Origin: an uncultured Clostridia bacterium
Lineage (GTDB): Bacteria; Bacillota; Clostridia; TANB77; CAG-508
Reading direction: 5' to 3'
DNA length: 64,000 bases
NCBI GenBank assembly: GCA_949482135.1
Contig: CASYFC010000001.1
Coordinates: forward strand, 334,257 to 398,256
In this document: positions 46,365 to 56,352 of the stretch, in pieces
How positions within the stretch are numbered: the stretch's first letter is position 1
Layout of the letters: every line of letters begins with the position of its first letter
Made by a program: the position numbers and the translations under genes
Notes under the pieces: generated by a model
Told to the model about the DNA's origin: nothing
The model's database searches: none
What the model saw: only the letters and a program-made list of their open reading frames with translations

Positions 46365-49250
46365 TTATTTTTTCCTATTTGATTTTAACCTAAAGACAGC
46401 TAGTGCCATTACACTTAATCCTATAACTGTAAATATTATTGTTCCTACACCACCTGTTGCAGGTAATTGAAATCCTGATGTATTTTGTACTTCTAATGAT
46501 ATATATGGTATTTTTCCTTCTATACCATCTTCTGTTTTTGGTATCGCTTTTACTAATATATTACTTGATTTGTCATTAACTCCCCAGCCAATTCCAAAGC
46601 CATCATATGTTGCTAATATTTCTATCTCTATTTCTTCTTTTAGCTTATTATATCCATTTGGTGATTTTGATTCTTTTATATAATATGTTCCTGCTCCTAA
46701 ACTATTATAAACAGCATGTCCTTTATTTAATTCTTCATCGCTACTTACTATTGTTGCAATTAGGTTTCTTGATGTATTTTTTTCTTTCTTTCCATCTTCA
46801 TTTACAATATATTCTGGTCCATCATATATTTCAAATTCTGCTCCTTCTAAGTATATTAATACTTCTTCTGGTATTTCTCCATTTTCATCAAGCAAATTTT
46901 TTTCTTTTTCTGCTATTTTACTTATATCTAACTTTATTGAATATGTATAAGTATTTACTGTTGTTGTTTGTGTGCTTGAATTTTTATCATATGGATTATT
47001 TGAATACATTAAATATGCTTCATTTATGTTTGGTATATATCCAGTTTCTGCATTTGCATTTAATCTTGCATTATATTTTATTACTACATCTTGAGCTTTT
47101 TGAACAGTATTATTTGCAATTTTTTCTACTAAATTTCCAAAATCAATTTCTAATATTCTATTTCCAGTTATTTCATCTGCATTATTTCTTAAAACATAAT
47201 CTTTATATTCTGTTCCACCTATTGTTATAACTAATGAATTTGCATCAAAGTCAAATCCTTTTGCTATTATATCTCTTATAACAAATTTATACTCTTCATA
47301 TGTATCTGTATCTGGAATTGTTGTATTTAATTGGAATTTAATATCATAATTTCCATTCGCTTTATATGTTGCTGTATTATGCGTGTTATCTTTAATTGTT
47401 GATTTTACTGTTTTTTCTTCTCCAGTTTGTTCATCCATTACTGTTGTTTCTATCTCTTTTTGTAAATTATTTTCTCCAACTGTTTTTGTTAATGTTGGTA
47501 TTGATGTTTTTACATGCATGGTTACATCTTGTGCTACATCAATTAAATATCTACTAAAGCTATCATCTTTTTCACTTGTTTCCGCATCTATTACTATATA
47601 ATATCCTGGGATTAAATCTTTTATTTGATAATATGTATTTGTTATCACTCCTGTTGTGCTGTCTGCATATTCAAGAAATTCTGTTGTATCTTTTGTGATT
47701 GTAATGTTATTATCTTTTATATATTTTCCTACTACATTTACAAAGTTTCTTATTACTTCATTATCATGTTCTGGATACTGAGATAATACGTCTGCCACAT
47801 CTGATGCTGTTATGCAATCTTTATATTTTTCTTCATTAGAAGATTTTAATAATTCAACTATTTTATCTCCATGTGTTTTTCCTGAATCTTCTTCAACATC
47901 TGTAACTATTACTTTATTTAATTCTGCTCCCCATTCAATATTTGATAATATTGCTTTTTTGTTTCCTTGTTCATCTGTTTCTTCATAATAATCGCCTGCA
48001 AACACTTGATATGAATTATATTTATGTCCATCTTTATTATTTTCTACTGTTATTGTAAATAATTTATTTGGATCATTTGGATCTAATGGCTCTTCTTTTT
48101 CTATTGATTCATAGAAAACTTTTATGATTGGTGTTTCACCTTTTTTTATTGTTACTGGTGTACCTACTATTGATACATACTTATAATTTGGTTTTATATT
48201 ATATTTTATCTTTTCATTTAACTTGTTAGCTGTTATTTCTGTACTAACAGCATCTCTTATACCATTTTCCGTTTTAGAATTATCTTTTATATTATCATAA
48301 TAATATTCTATATTATATTCTGAATATAAATTTTTATCATCTTGATTGTCTTTCTCCCAAACAGGATATAATGTTTTTGTTGTTTTCTCACTAGTTAATA
48401 TAATATTTTGATTAGGAGTATATTCTACATTATTAGAATTTGTTTTTTCAGACCATCCTATAAATTTATATCCTACTCTTTTTGGTTCTTGTGATGTAAT
48501 CTTAACATTTTCGGTTGATGTATTTGTAATTTTAGTAAATTTAGTCGGCATATTTTCAATATTATATTCAAAAGTCTTATAATCTAATGTATAAGTTATT
48601 TCCCACACAGCATATAATGTTGTAGTTTTATTTGAAAAATTAGCATTTTGACCTGGATTATAATCGACTGACATAGCATTTGGGGTTTCTGACCAACCTT
48701 TAAATATAAAACCTTGTCTTGTTGGCTTAGTTGATGAAATAGTAAATGTTGCACTAAGAAAAGTTGTTGGTACAGATACAGTTTGACTTGCTGGAGCATT
48801 TTTACCACCATTAGCATCATAGTTTAAGTAATAATCTACCTTATCTTCTTCCCATATAGCATATAAATCTAATGTAGTTCCATCTTGTGATTGGTAAAAT
48901 ACATAATTAGCATTTTCTTCATATCCAGTTCCACTTCCACTTTTAGATGTATTCCATACTTGTGCTTTTGCTTTATAAGAAGATGGTGTACTAAATCCAC
49001 AATCGCTCAATGTTTTTATAGTATTAAAGCTATTATACATGTTCACATAGTTTTTTATATTATATTGTACAGTAAATACTTTATCACTTCCATTTGGATA
49101 ATTAGAATGATATTTAATATATTGTGTCCAACTTTTTGAACCTGCTCCAATATTTACAATTGAATCTACCGCAAAACTTTTTAATGGTAAAAATATTTCC
49201 AATAATATTAACATTAAAATTGTTATAATTAATATTTGTCTTTTTTTCAT
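46365..49250 (-). CDS. LPxTG wall-anchored pilin/adhesin-like surface protein
   Basis: The 961-aa protein has a signal peptide (hydrophobic core, cleavage near SFAVDS). Two to three Listeria-Bacteroides (InlB B-type) repeats follow at about residues 135-310, with YDANGGKNAPAS and FKGWSETPN-type cores. A long beta-rich region includes pilin-type domains, and near 800-900 a SpaA-like domain is present (GAEFEIYDGPEYIV, ATYDGFGIG). It ends with the sorting signal QLPATGG, a hydrophobic helix and RLKSNRKK. Start 49250 is chosen because GGAG lies 6 nt upstream; the frame begins at GTG 49262. Sortase should link it to the wall; no sortase gene is in the window. Confidence 0.88.
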   Translation of the reverse strand: MKKRQILIITILMLILLEIFLPLKSFAVDSIVNIGAGSKSWTQYIKYHSNYPNGSDKVFTVQYNIKNYVNMYNSFNTIKTLSDCGFSTPSSYKAKAQVWNTSKSGSGTGYEENANYVFYQSQDGTTLDLYAIWEEDKVDYYLNYDANGGKNAPASQTVSVPTTFLSATFTISSTKPTRQGFIFKGWSETPNAMSVDYNPGQNANFSNKTTTLYAVWEITYTLDYKTFEYNIENMPTKFTKITNTSTENVKITSQEPKRVGYKFIGWSEKTNSNNVEYTPNQNIILTSEKTTKTLYPVWEKDNQDDKNLYSEYNIEYYYDNIKDNSKTENGIRDAVSTEITANKLNEKIKYNIKPNYKYVSIVGTPVTIKKGETPIIKVFYESIEKEEPLDPNDPNKLFTITVENNKDGHKYNSYQVFAGDYYEETDEQGNKKAILSNIEWGAELNKVIVTDVEEDSGKTHGDKIVELLKSSNEEKYKDCITASDVADVLSQYPEHDNEVIRNFVNVVGKYIKDNNITITKDTTEFLEYADSTTGVITNTYYQIKDLIPGYYIVIDAETSEKDDSFSRYLIDVAQDVTMHVKTSIPTLTKTVGENNLQKEIETTVMDEQTGEEKTVKSTIKDNTHNTATYKANGNYDIKFQLNTTIPDTDTYEEYKFVIRDIIAKGFDFDANSLVITIGGTEYKDYVLRNNADEITGNRILEIDFGNLVEKIANNTVQKAQDVVIKYNARLNANAETGYIPNINEAYLMYSNNPYDKNSSTQTTTVNTYTYSIKLDISKIAEKEKNLLDENGEIPEEVLIYLEGAEFEIYDGPEYIVNEDGKKEKNTSRNLIATIVSSDEELNKGHAVYNSLGAGTYYIKESKSPNGYNKLKEEIEIEILATYDGFGIGWGVNDKSSNILVKAIPKTEDGIEGKIPYISLEVQNTSGFQLPATGGVGTIIFTVIGLSVMALAVFRLKSNRKK

Positions 49251-49268
49251 TTTATTCTCCACAAATTA

Positions 49269-49319
49269 ATACAAATAAATAGCAATAATAACAATGTTAT
49301 TATTGCTATTTATTTGTAT
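49269..49319. repeat. 24-bp perfect inverted repeat in the surface-protein leader
   Basis: 49269-49292 is the exact reverse complement of 49296-49319, with a 3-nt loop. It lies in the 5' leader of the 46365-49250 gene, between its promoter and ribosome binding site. No U run follows, so it is not a classic terminator. It could stabilise the mRNA, bind a regulator or act as an attenuator. Confidence 0.85.
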
Positions 49320-49321
49320 AG

Positions 49322-49351
49322 ATATTATCATATAAAAAAATTAATGTACAA
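49322..49351 (-). promoter_or_regulatory. Likely promoter of the LPxTG surface protein
   Basis: Minus strand TTGTAC (49346-49351), 18-nt spacer, TAATAT (49322-49327), just upstream of the palindrome. Between 49352 and 49526 I see no gene or other clear signal. Confidence 0.55.
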
Positions 49352-49526
49352 TTTCAATTTTCTCACATTTGTTTCAGTTGAAATTCAGTAATTTCAGATA
49401 TTTCATTAATTAACCCCCATTCTCAATCTTATGTCTACTTTGAAAAGAGTACTTATATTATAGTTTTCAGGATTATATTAAGATTTTGTAACACCTGCAT
49501 CACATTTGATATGCATATATTGATTT

Positions 49527-49567
49527 CAAAAAATAAAGCATTCTACTTATATAGTAAAATGCTTTAT
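49527..49567 (-). terminator. Terminator of the lipoprotein gene
   Basis: ATAAAGCATT (49533-49542) pairs with AATGCTTTAT (49558-49567). The minus-strand transcript ends in U6 (plus-strand A run at 49527-49533). Confidence 0.85.
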
Positions 49568-49570
49568 GGC

Positions 49571-50269
49571 TTAAATCTTTTCAATAAAATTAATATATTT
49601 TATTTTAGCCAAATCTGCTTGTTCTAAATCAACAGCATTTTTAAATTCCTCAACTAGAATGTATATTTTATTCAAACTATAAGAATATTCTTTCATATAT
49701 TCTAAATTGTCTGACATTTCTTTATATTTAGTTTCTGCTGAACTAGCTTTTGTTTTTGCCTCTTGCCAATTTAAGAAATATGAATTTATATAGCTACTTA
49801 AAACTAATGATTTTAAACTCATTATATCTTTTTTATTATTGTCATTTGAGAATTTCCCATAATAATCTGGCAGTAGTGAATATAAATTACTTGCACTAGT
49901 AAGTAATGCTTGTTCATCTTCTCCTCCACTTGCAATTAATAAGTTATTAATTTCAGTTCTAAACCTATTTAAATCTTCATTAGAAATTTTCGCTTCTCCC
50001 AAATCTAACATTAATGTATCCAAAACTTTTCCTATTTTCTGAGCATCTTTATTAACATTTTTCCAATTGATTACATCATCTTCTAAATATTCTCCTTTTG
50101 AATATTTATTTATTAAAGTAAATATTCTATCTTGTAAATATTCGATTTCACTCGAAGATTTCTCCTCAACACTTGCTGATTTGTTTTTTCCTTCAATTCC
50201 AGAACATCCTGTAAATAAAAATAACATAATAATTAAAACTATAAAATAAAAAATATATTTCTTTGCCAT
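49571..50269 (-). CDS. Hypothetical lipoprotein, 232 aa
   Basis: The signal peptide ends in a lipobox FTGC (Cys22), so the protein should be lipid-anchored on the outer face of the membrane. The rest is helical and charged, with no recognised domain; residues 30-230 could form a coiled bundle. GGAGG precedes the ATG. It stands alone with its own terminator. Confidence 0.75.
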   Translation of the reverse strand: MAKKYIFYFIVLIIMLFLFTGCSGIEGKNKSASVEEKSSSEIEYLQDRIFTLINKYSKGEYLEDDVINWKNVNKDAQKIGKVLDTLMLDLGEAKISNEDLNRFRTEINNLLIASGGEDEQALLTSASNLYSLLPDYYGKFSNDNNKKDIMSLKSLVLSSYINSYFLNWQEAKTKASSAETKYKEMSDNLEYMKEYSYSLNKIYILVEEFKNAVDLEQADLAKIKYINFIEKI

Positions 50270-50354
50270 AAACTTCCTCCACTATTATTATCAGAATATT
50301 TTTAAAATTTATACATAAAATATATGTAAATTGTTATTTATAGAAAGGAATTTT

Positions 50355-50636
50355 ATGAAAACAACTTTAAATTTCTATAGTGAAAAAAATGGAGAAATAA
50401 AAAAATTCTTAGAACAATACTATTCTAAGAATTTAAAATTAGAAAATAACTTAATCTGTAAAATTGAATATGATAATCCTATTGAAATGATTGATTTAAT
50501 ATCTTGTTATGTTGATAACAAGCAAAAATACAATATTAATCTATGGATTTGTCTTGATAAAGATGTATATATATGTGTATCTGATAATAATATAAACAAT
50601 TTAATAAAATACATTTATGAAAGATATCCATATTAA
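50355..50636 (+). CDS. Small hypothetical protein, 93 aa
   Basis: Starts MKTTLNFYSEKNGEIKKF at ATG 50355, with AAAGGA 6 nt upstream (the frame could begin at 50331). Acidic, alternating strand/helix, no signal peptide, no motif recognised. Solitary plus-strand gene between minus-strand genes. Confidence 0.6.
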   Translation: MKTTLNFYSEKNGEIKKFLEQYYSKNLKLENNLICKIEYDNPIEMIDLISCYVDNKQKYNINLWICLDKDVYICVSDNNINNLIKYIYERYPY

Positions 50637-50647
50637 TCTGTATTAAC

Positions 50648-51088
50648 TTATTTTTCTAAAATAATAGTTACAGGTCCATCATTTACAAGAGATACTTGCA
50701 TATCTGCTCCAAATATTCCTTTTTCTACATGAACTTCATATTCTTCACATTTTTTTAAGAAATATTCATATAATGGTTCTGCTTTTTCTGGACGTGCCGC
50801 TGCAATAAAACTTGGTCTATTACCACTACTCATAGTATCAGCATAGAGAGTAAATTGAGAAATTATTAAAAGTTCCCCTTCTACATCTTTTATAGATAGA
50901 TTCATCTTCTCATTTTCATCTTCAAAAACTCTTAAATTGCAAAGTTTTCTTGCTAAAATATCAGCTTCTTTTTCTGTATCTTCATGTGTAATTCCACATA
51001 AAACCATAAATCCTTTATTTATTTTTCCAACTATTTTTCCTTCTACTTCAACTTGAGCTTTTGTTACTCTTTGAACTACTAATTTCAT
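50648..51088 (-). CDS. dtd: D-aminoacyl-tRNA deacylase
   Basis: The 146-aa protein starts [15 protein letters not shown] and has the catalytic SQFTLYAD motif (near residues 77-84) and the NDGPVTI motif near the C-terminus (Gly-cisPro). Both are diagnostic for Dtd, which removes D-amino acids from mischarged tRNA. Length is normal. It is 9 nt after the zinc-ribbon gene. Confidence 0.96.
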   Translation of the reverse strand: MKLVVQRVTKAQVEVEGKIVGKINKGFMVLCGITHEDTEKEADILARKLCNLRVFEDENEKMNLSIKDVEGELLIISQFTLYADTMSSGNRPSFIAAARPEKAEPLYEYFLKKCEEYEVHVEKGIFGADMQVSLVNDGPVTIILEK

Positions 51089-51097
51089 TGTTTTCTC

Positions 51098-51607
51098 CTA
51101 TTGATTGTTGTTTTCTTCATTGTTTGATTCATTATTTTCTGCATCTTTTACTTCAACAACTTCAGCTTCTTTTACTGTTTCAGGTTCTTGTTTTATTTCA
51201 ATTTTCTCTATTTTAGGTTGTTCTTTTCCGCATTTTGAACAAAATTCTACTTCTATATCTAACTCTTCTCCACAATTAACACATTTTTTTATTTTTTTTA
51301 CTGCCAAAAGTTCTGTTCTTAGTTTTTCAATTTCATCTTTATTTCTAGAAATCTCTTCACACTTTGCTGTCACTTCATCTTTAGAAACATCTTTTCCATC
51401 TTTTACTTCATTATATACAATTTCTCCAATTTCAGCATAAATTTCATAATTTTTTTCTTCTAAAGAATTAATTTTTGATTTTAGTTTTATTTCTTCAGAA
51501 ATATCATTTGCCTTCTCTTTAGTTACTTTATAAGCCTCTGTTGCTTTTTCTTTAGTTACTTTATAAGCTTCATTTGCTTTTTTTCCTAATTTATTAAAAA
51601 AATCCAT
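51098..51607 (-). CDS. Zinc-ribbon protein with helical N-terminus
   Basis: The 169-aa protein has a repeated amphipathic helix (two copies of EAYKVTKEKA near residues 10-30), a coiled-coil stretch to about 105, a zinc ribbon (CVNCGEEL ... CSKCGKEQ, near 112-132) and an acidic Glu/Asn-rich tail. Start 51607 has GGAGG 8 nt upstream; the frame extends to 51622. Function unknown. Genes gpsA and dtd flank it in the same direction. Confidence 0.72.
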   Translation of the reverse strand: MDFFNKLGKKANEAYKVTKEKATEAYKVTKEKANDISEEIKLKSKINSLEEKNYEIYAEIGEIVYNEVKDGKDVSKDEVTAKCEEISRNKDEIEKLRTELLAVKKIKKCVNCGEELDIEVEFCSKCGKEQPKIEKIEIKQEPETVKEAEVVEVKDAENNESNNEENNNQ

Positions 51608-51621
51608 TTTAAATTCCTCCA

Positions 51622-52608
51622 TTATTCTTCTTTTAGATTTCTCGTCATTAAGTTATCTACAGCTTCTTTAGCATCTAATCCATTGTACAATACATCATAT
51701 ACTGCATTTACTATTGGCATTTCTACATTATATTTCTTAGATAAACAATAAGCCACATCAATATTATCTATACTTTCAATTGTCATTCCTATTTGTTTTT
51801 TTGCTTCATCAATTGAATATCCTTTTCCAATAAGTTCTCCTGCTCTTCTATTTCTACTATGTTCACTTCCACAAGTTACTATTAAATCTCCTAAACCTGT
51901 TAAACCATAAAATGTTTTTTCTTCTCCACCCATAGCAGTTCCAAGTCTAGCAATTTCTACTAGTCCTCTTGTAAGTAAAGCTGCAAATGTATTGTCTCCT
52001 AATTCTAATCCAACAGCAGCTCCTGCACAAAATGCGATTATATTTTTTAATGCAGCACCAAGTTCAGCCCCTCTTACATCTTTAGATGTATAAATTCTCA
52101 TAGTATTTGATTTAAAAGCATCTATAATTGATTCTTTTAGCTCTTCATCTTTTGATGCAATTACTAAAGCTGTAGGAATATTTAAAGAAACTTCTTCTGC
52201 ATGACTAGGTCCTGATAATATTCCATAATGCACATTTGGTAATTCTTCTTCAATAACTTGATCTAATGTTAAATTGCTTTCAGCCTCAAAACCTTTTGAA
52301 CACATGATAAACAATTGATCCTTAGTTACTAAATGTTTATATTGTTTTAGTGTACTTCTAACAAATTTTGAAGGTGTAACATGTAATATTATTTCTGCTC
52401 CTTCTAATACTTCTTTAAAATTACTTGAGCAAACTATTCCATCTGGTATAATAGCCTTTGGTAAAAATACGCATTTTCTCTCTTCATTAATTATTCTTTT
52501 TTCTTCTTCATTGAATGACCAAATTTTTACTTCATTTCCATTTTGAGCTAGATATATACCTAACGCAGATCCCCAGCTTCCACTTCCTATTATTGCAATT
52601 TTTTTCAT
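51622..52608 (-). CDS. gpsA: Glycerol-3-phosphate dehydrogenase [NAD(P)+]
   Basis: The 328-aa protein has IIGSGSWGSALGIYLAQNG (NAD binding), GPSHAEEV, catalytic Lys in LGAALKNIIAFCAG and GLGDLIVTCGSEHSRNRR. It reduces dihydroxyacetone phosphate to glycerol-3-phosphate, the substrate of PlsY encoded directly upstream. The start overlaps the plsY stop by 4 nt (ATGA), so the two are translationally coupled in one pathway. Confidence 0.97.
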   Translation of the reverse strand: MKKIAIIGSGSWGSALGIYLAQNGNEVKIWSFNEEEKRIINEERKCVFLPKAIIPDGIVCSSNFKEVLEGAEIILHVTPSKFVRSTLKQYKHLVTKDQLFIMCSKGFEAESNLTLDQVIEEELPNVHYGILSGPSHAEEVSLNIPTALVIASKDEELKESIIDAFKSNTMRIYTSKDVRGAELGAALKNIIAFCAGAAVGLELGDNTFAALLTRGLVEIARLGTAMGGEEKTFYGLTGLGDLIVTCGSEHSRNRRAGELIGKGYSIDEAKKQIGMTIESIDNIDVAYCLSKKYNVEMPIVNAVYDVLYNGLDAKEAVDNLMTRNLKEE

Positions 52609-53255
52609 TTAATATTCTCCTTTTCTTTTTTGCTAAAGCTTAATTTATTCTCAGTTCCTGCAATTATCCTTTTTAAATTACTTCTATGATTAAAAATAAC
52701 AAATGCTGCAAGTAATATCCCGAATATTATAAAACTAGCTTCATATTCAACTATATAAGATTCTCTTATAAATAGTGTTAGTACTGCAAATAACACTGCA
52801 GCTGAAATTGATCCTAAAGATACCATTCTTGTAATTGCCATTAATATTAATGCAAATACTAGACAAATTAGTCCAATTTTCCAATTTATTATAAGAATAA
52901 GACCTAAACTTGTTGCAACACCTTTTCCACCTCTAAATTCAAAAAATATTGGAAAAGTATGACCTAAAACAACTGCTAATGCAGCAATTTCCACTAAAAT
53001 TGCTGGACTACAATCCTTTGCTATCTTGCTTATTAATAAACTAATTAATACAGCAACAACTCCTTTTAAAATATCACAAACTAATGTAAGTGCTGCTGCT
53101 TTTTTTCCTACTGTTCTTAAAACATTTGTTGATCCAGCATTTCCACTACCTTTTTCTCTTACATCAAATCCTGCCATTTTTCTGCTGATTAAAACAGAAA
53201 AATTAATACTTCCTATTGCATATGCAACAATAGCCATTATTATGTATACTACCAT
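52605..53255 (-). CDS. plsY: Acyl-phosphate:glycerol-3-phosphate acyltransferase PlsY
   Basis: The 216-aa protein has about five to six membrane helices and the three PlsY motifs: REKGSGNAGSTNVLRTVG (motif 1), GHTFPIFFEFRGGKGVATSLG split around motif 2, and FNHRSNLKRIIAGTENKL at the C-terminus. It carries out the first acylation in phospholipid synthesis. GGAGG precedes the ATG. Confidence 0.95.
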   Translation of the reverse strand: MVVYIIMAIVAYAIGSINFSVLISRKMAGFDVREKGSGNAGSTNVLRTVGKKAAALTLVCDILKGVVAVLISLLISKIAKDCSPAILVEIAALAVVLGHTFPIFFEFRGGKGVATSLGLILIINWKIGLICLVFALILMAITRMVSLGSISAAVLFAVLTLFIRESYIVEYEASFIIFGILLAAFVIFNHRSNLKRIIAGTENKLSFSKKEKENIK

Positions 53256-53314
53256 AATATTTCCTCCCTCTGTAAACTATATTATATAAATATATAATAG
53301 TCAATCTATAAAAT

Positions 53315-54643
53315 TTAATTATCTTTTTCGCCTTTTTCTCTAATTATTAATCTAACTGGTGTTCCTTCAAATCCAAAATTATTTCTGAAACAATTAATTA
53401 AATATCTTTGATAAGAGAAATGAAATAGCGATTTATTATTACAGAAAATAACAAATGTTGGTGGTTTAGAACATGCTTGTGTTCCATACATTATTTTTAA
53501 TCTTTTTCCTTTATCAGTAGGTGGTTGAACAACTGCAATTGCTTCATTTATTACTTCGTTTATTACTGAAGTTGAAATTCTCTTATCATTTTCTTCTGCC
53601 ACATGATTTATCATCTCAAATATTTTATTTACTCTTTGACCAGTTTTGGCTGAAATAAATAAAATTGGGGCATAACTAGCATAAGAAAGATTGCTATAAA
53701 CTTCTTTTTTGAATTTTTCTAAAGTTCCATTTTCTTTTTCAATCTCATCCCATTTATTTACTACAATTATTATTCCTTTTCCTGCTTCATGAGCTTCACC
53801 TAAAATTTTAGCATCTTGATCTGTTACACCTTCATTTGCATCTATTAAAACTAAACATACATCTGCTCTTTCAATTGCTAAAAGAGTTCTCATTACACTA
53901 AATTTTTCTATAGATTCATTTACTTTAGCTTTTTTTCTGACTCCTGCTGTATCTATAAATGTATACTTACCATATTCATTTTCAAAATTAGAGTCTATTG
54001 CATCTCTAGTTGTTCCTGCAATATTACTTACTATACTTCTATCTTCTCCTAATATTTTATTCAAAAGTGAAGATTTTCCTACATTTGGTTTTCCTATTAT
54101 TGCAACTTTTATTCTATCATTATCTAATTCATCATCATTTTTAGGTGGTAATTTTTCATATATTTCATCTAATAAATCACCTATTCCAATTGCATTTGCT
54201 GCTGATATCGGATGAGGTTCTCCCATTCCTAAATTATAAAATTCATAAAGTTCTGCTGGTGGTTCTCCATAATTATCAGATTTATTACAAACTAATATAA
54301 TCTGCTTGTGTGATTTTTTTAGCATCATAGCTATTTCTGAATCTGCTGCTGTAACTCCTTGTTTAATATCTGTCATAAAAATAATTACATCAGCTATACT
54401 TATTGCAATATTAGCTTGCTCTCTCATTTGAGAAAGTATTATATCGTCTGATTCTGGTTCTATACCTCCTGTATCTATTAATGTAAATTCTCTATCTCTC
54501 CAAGAAGTATCTGCATAAACTCTATCTCTAGTAACTCCTGGAGTATCTTCTACTATTGATATTCTTTGTCCAACTACATAATTGAAAAATCTTGATTTTC
54601 CAACATTGGGTTTTCCAATTATAGCAACTATTGGTTTTGACAT
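53315..54643 (-). CDS. der: Ribosome-assembly GTPase Der (EngA)
   Basis: The 442-aa protein has two G domains in tandem: GKPNVGKSRFFN (1) with DTGGIE and NKSD, and GKPNVGKSSLLN (2) with DTAGVRKK and NKWDE. A KH-like domain follows (about 350-442). It is needed for 50S maturation. It starts 22 nt after the stop of the 54666-56328 membrane protein gene. Confidence 0.97.
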   Translation of the reverse strand: MSKPIVAIIGKPNVGKSRFFNYVVGQRISIVEDTPGVTRDRVYADTSWRDREFTLIDTGGIEPESDDIILSQMREQANIAISIADVIIFMTDIKQGVTAADSEIAMMLKKSHKQIILVCNKSDNYGEPPAELYEFYNLGMGEPHPISAANAIGIGDLLDEIYEKLPPKNDDELDNDRIKVAIIGKPNVGKSSLLNKILGEDRSIVSNIAGTTRDAIDSNFENEYGKYTFIDTAGVRKKAKVNESIEKFSVMRTLLAIERADVCLVLIDANEGVTDQDAKILGEAHEAGKGIIIVVNKWDEIEKENGTLEKFKKEVYSNLSYASYAPILFISAKTGQRVNKIFEMINHVAEENDKRISTSVINEVINEAIAVVQPPTDKGKRLKIMYGTQACSKPPTFVIFCNNKSLFHFSYQRYLINCFRNNFGFEGTPVRLIIREKGEKDN

Positions 54644-54665
54644 TTTTTATCTCCCTTCATTTATT

Positions 54666-56328
54666 TTAATGTTTTTTCCATACATAAACTATAAAAATTA
54701 TACTTGAAATTATAGAAACAATATATGAATAAGCCATAGTTTTTGTTCCAGCATAATTTACTTCTAAAGAAACTTTATCTTCTGGTCCAAGTATCATTCC
54801 TAAAAATCCATTCTTAGTTTCAAAAGTCTCTTTTATTATTCCATCTGCTCTTACTTGATATCCTGGATAGTAAATATATGGTAATTCAAAAATTGTATAT
54901 TCAGCTTCATATGTTTTTATATCAGCAGTATAATGACTTCCATTTTTCACTTCATTTTCAATTAATGCTTTTCCTTCTAAAACATAAATATTATCTTCTC
55001 TTGTTGCAATATAGAATCTATTTTCATATGCCTTAACTGGTAAATATTCTGCTTTAGCAGTTCCAGCTACTGTTTCATATTCACTACCTGAAATTCTGCC
55101 AAGTTCTAGATTTTCTATATTTTGAATATTGGTATGTGGAACCATTCCTGATAATGCAGCCACATAAACTACTGAAATTATTGTAATAATAGCAACATCT
55201 TTACTATTAAATTTTTTCACTAATGTATAAATGTTCATAGCACAAACCATACTAAAAAAGAATCCTGTTAACATCATACATCTCCATGGGAATTGTATAA
55301 TACACATTTCTTGAGGTATAAATTTCCACGGAAAATACTTTGTTGACATCCATAACGAAAATATTCCAGCAATTAAGAAAAATCCATAATTTTCTTTATA
55401 TTCTGATTTTATATTTTTAAATGTCATCATAGAAAATACTAAAATTATTATAAAATGTATTCCAAGTTCGAACACATAAGAGCCATCATTCATAGTTACA
55501 AAAAATTGTCTAATTTTTAATCCATGTTCTGCAGTATTTTCATTTGTAGCCATCATTCCAGGTTCATACACTTGATAATTTGTAATAAACTTAGCTTCTA
55601 ATAATGGTAGCCAATAAAAGCTAGTTACTAATAATATAAAAACTAAATTTATAATTATACTCTTTTTTATATTAGTATTTTTTATTTTATCAATATTTAA
55701 TCCAACATATAAAAGTGCAAAAAAAGCTACAAGCACAGTAGATATATTATGTGTTAATATTAACCCAATAGCTCCGAATTGCTAAATAATAATTTTTATC
55801 TGACGTATAAAATAAATTGTATAATCCATGAAATACTAGTGGTATAAACATAAATGATATATATTCGCCTAATGCATTTCTTATATATAAATCTGTTAAA
55901 TGGTATGGAAAAGTCATATACAAAATACTTGCAAGTAATGCTGCATTAGTATTTTCAACATATGAATTCATGAACTTGTACATAAATACCCCAGATAAAA
56001 TTAATGCTATTAAAACAAACAATTTATATGAAATTAAAAAATTATTACATATTAAATTTATAAGAATAATAGAATATGTTGAAATTGGACCATAAAATAA
56101 ATTCCAAGAATATCCGAAATTATTAGCAAATGATGATATTACATTCGGAAACATACCATTTTGCTTTATACTGGATAATGTTCCAAAAGCTCGTGCAATA
56201 TGTTGTATTCCATCATCACTATAAATATCTGTATTAGAATTTAATAATGGTATGCATAATATACATCCAACAATTATTAATATTAAATAGTCTATAATTT
56301 TTCTATTTTTTAAAATTTTTTCTTTCAA
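54666..56328 (-). CDS. Polytopic membrane protein (YfhO/GT-C-like), frame broken at a CGG codon (+1 shift)
   Basis: From ATG 56328 the frame encodes an N-terminal half with the GT-C-like DIYSDDGIQHIARAF near residues 33-47 and several membrane helices. At codon 185 it meets CGG (55776-55774) and stops nine codons later. If the C at 55776 is skipped, GGA at 55775 continues the same membrane helix: YLAIGAIGLILTHNIS. It then runs to 54666, giving a coherent 553-aa protein with about 12 helices and an extracellular beta-rich part (about 380-530). Alternatively two separate proteins could be made, using GTG 55736. Function is probably lipid-linked sugar transfer; that is inference. Confidence 0.75.
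55774..55776 (-). other. Candidate +1 frameshift site (ATT CGG A)
   Basis: The context is TTA GCA ATT CGG AGC TAT. The zero frame stops nine codons after CGG. Skipping one C gives GCA ATT GGA GCT ATT and a continuous helix. The site is nearly identical to the metK one (GCG ATT CGG AGT). Confidence 0.7.
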
Positions 56329-56352
56329 TTTAACTCCCTCTTTTACAATAAT

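Noticed and set aside
46607-47230. 207-aa plus-strand frame opposite the LPxTG protein
   Set aside because: Composition is almost only Leu, Tyr, His, Phe and Ile; it is the antisense shadow of a Lys/Glu/Asn-rich repeat protein.
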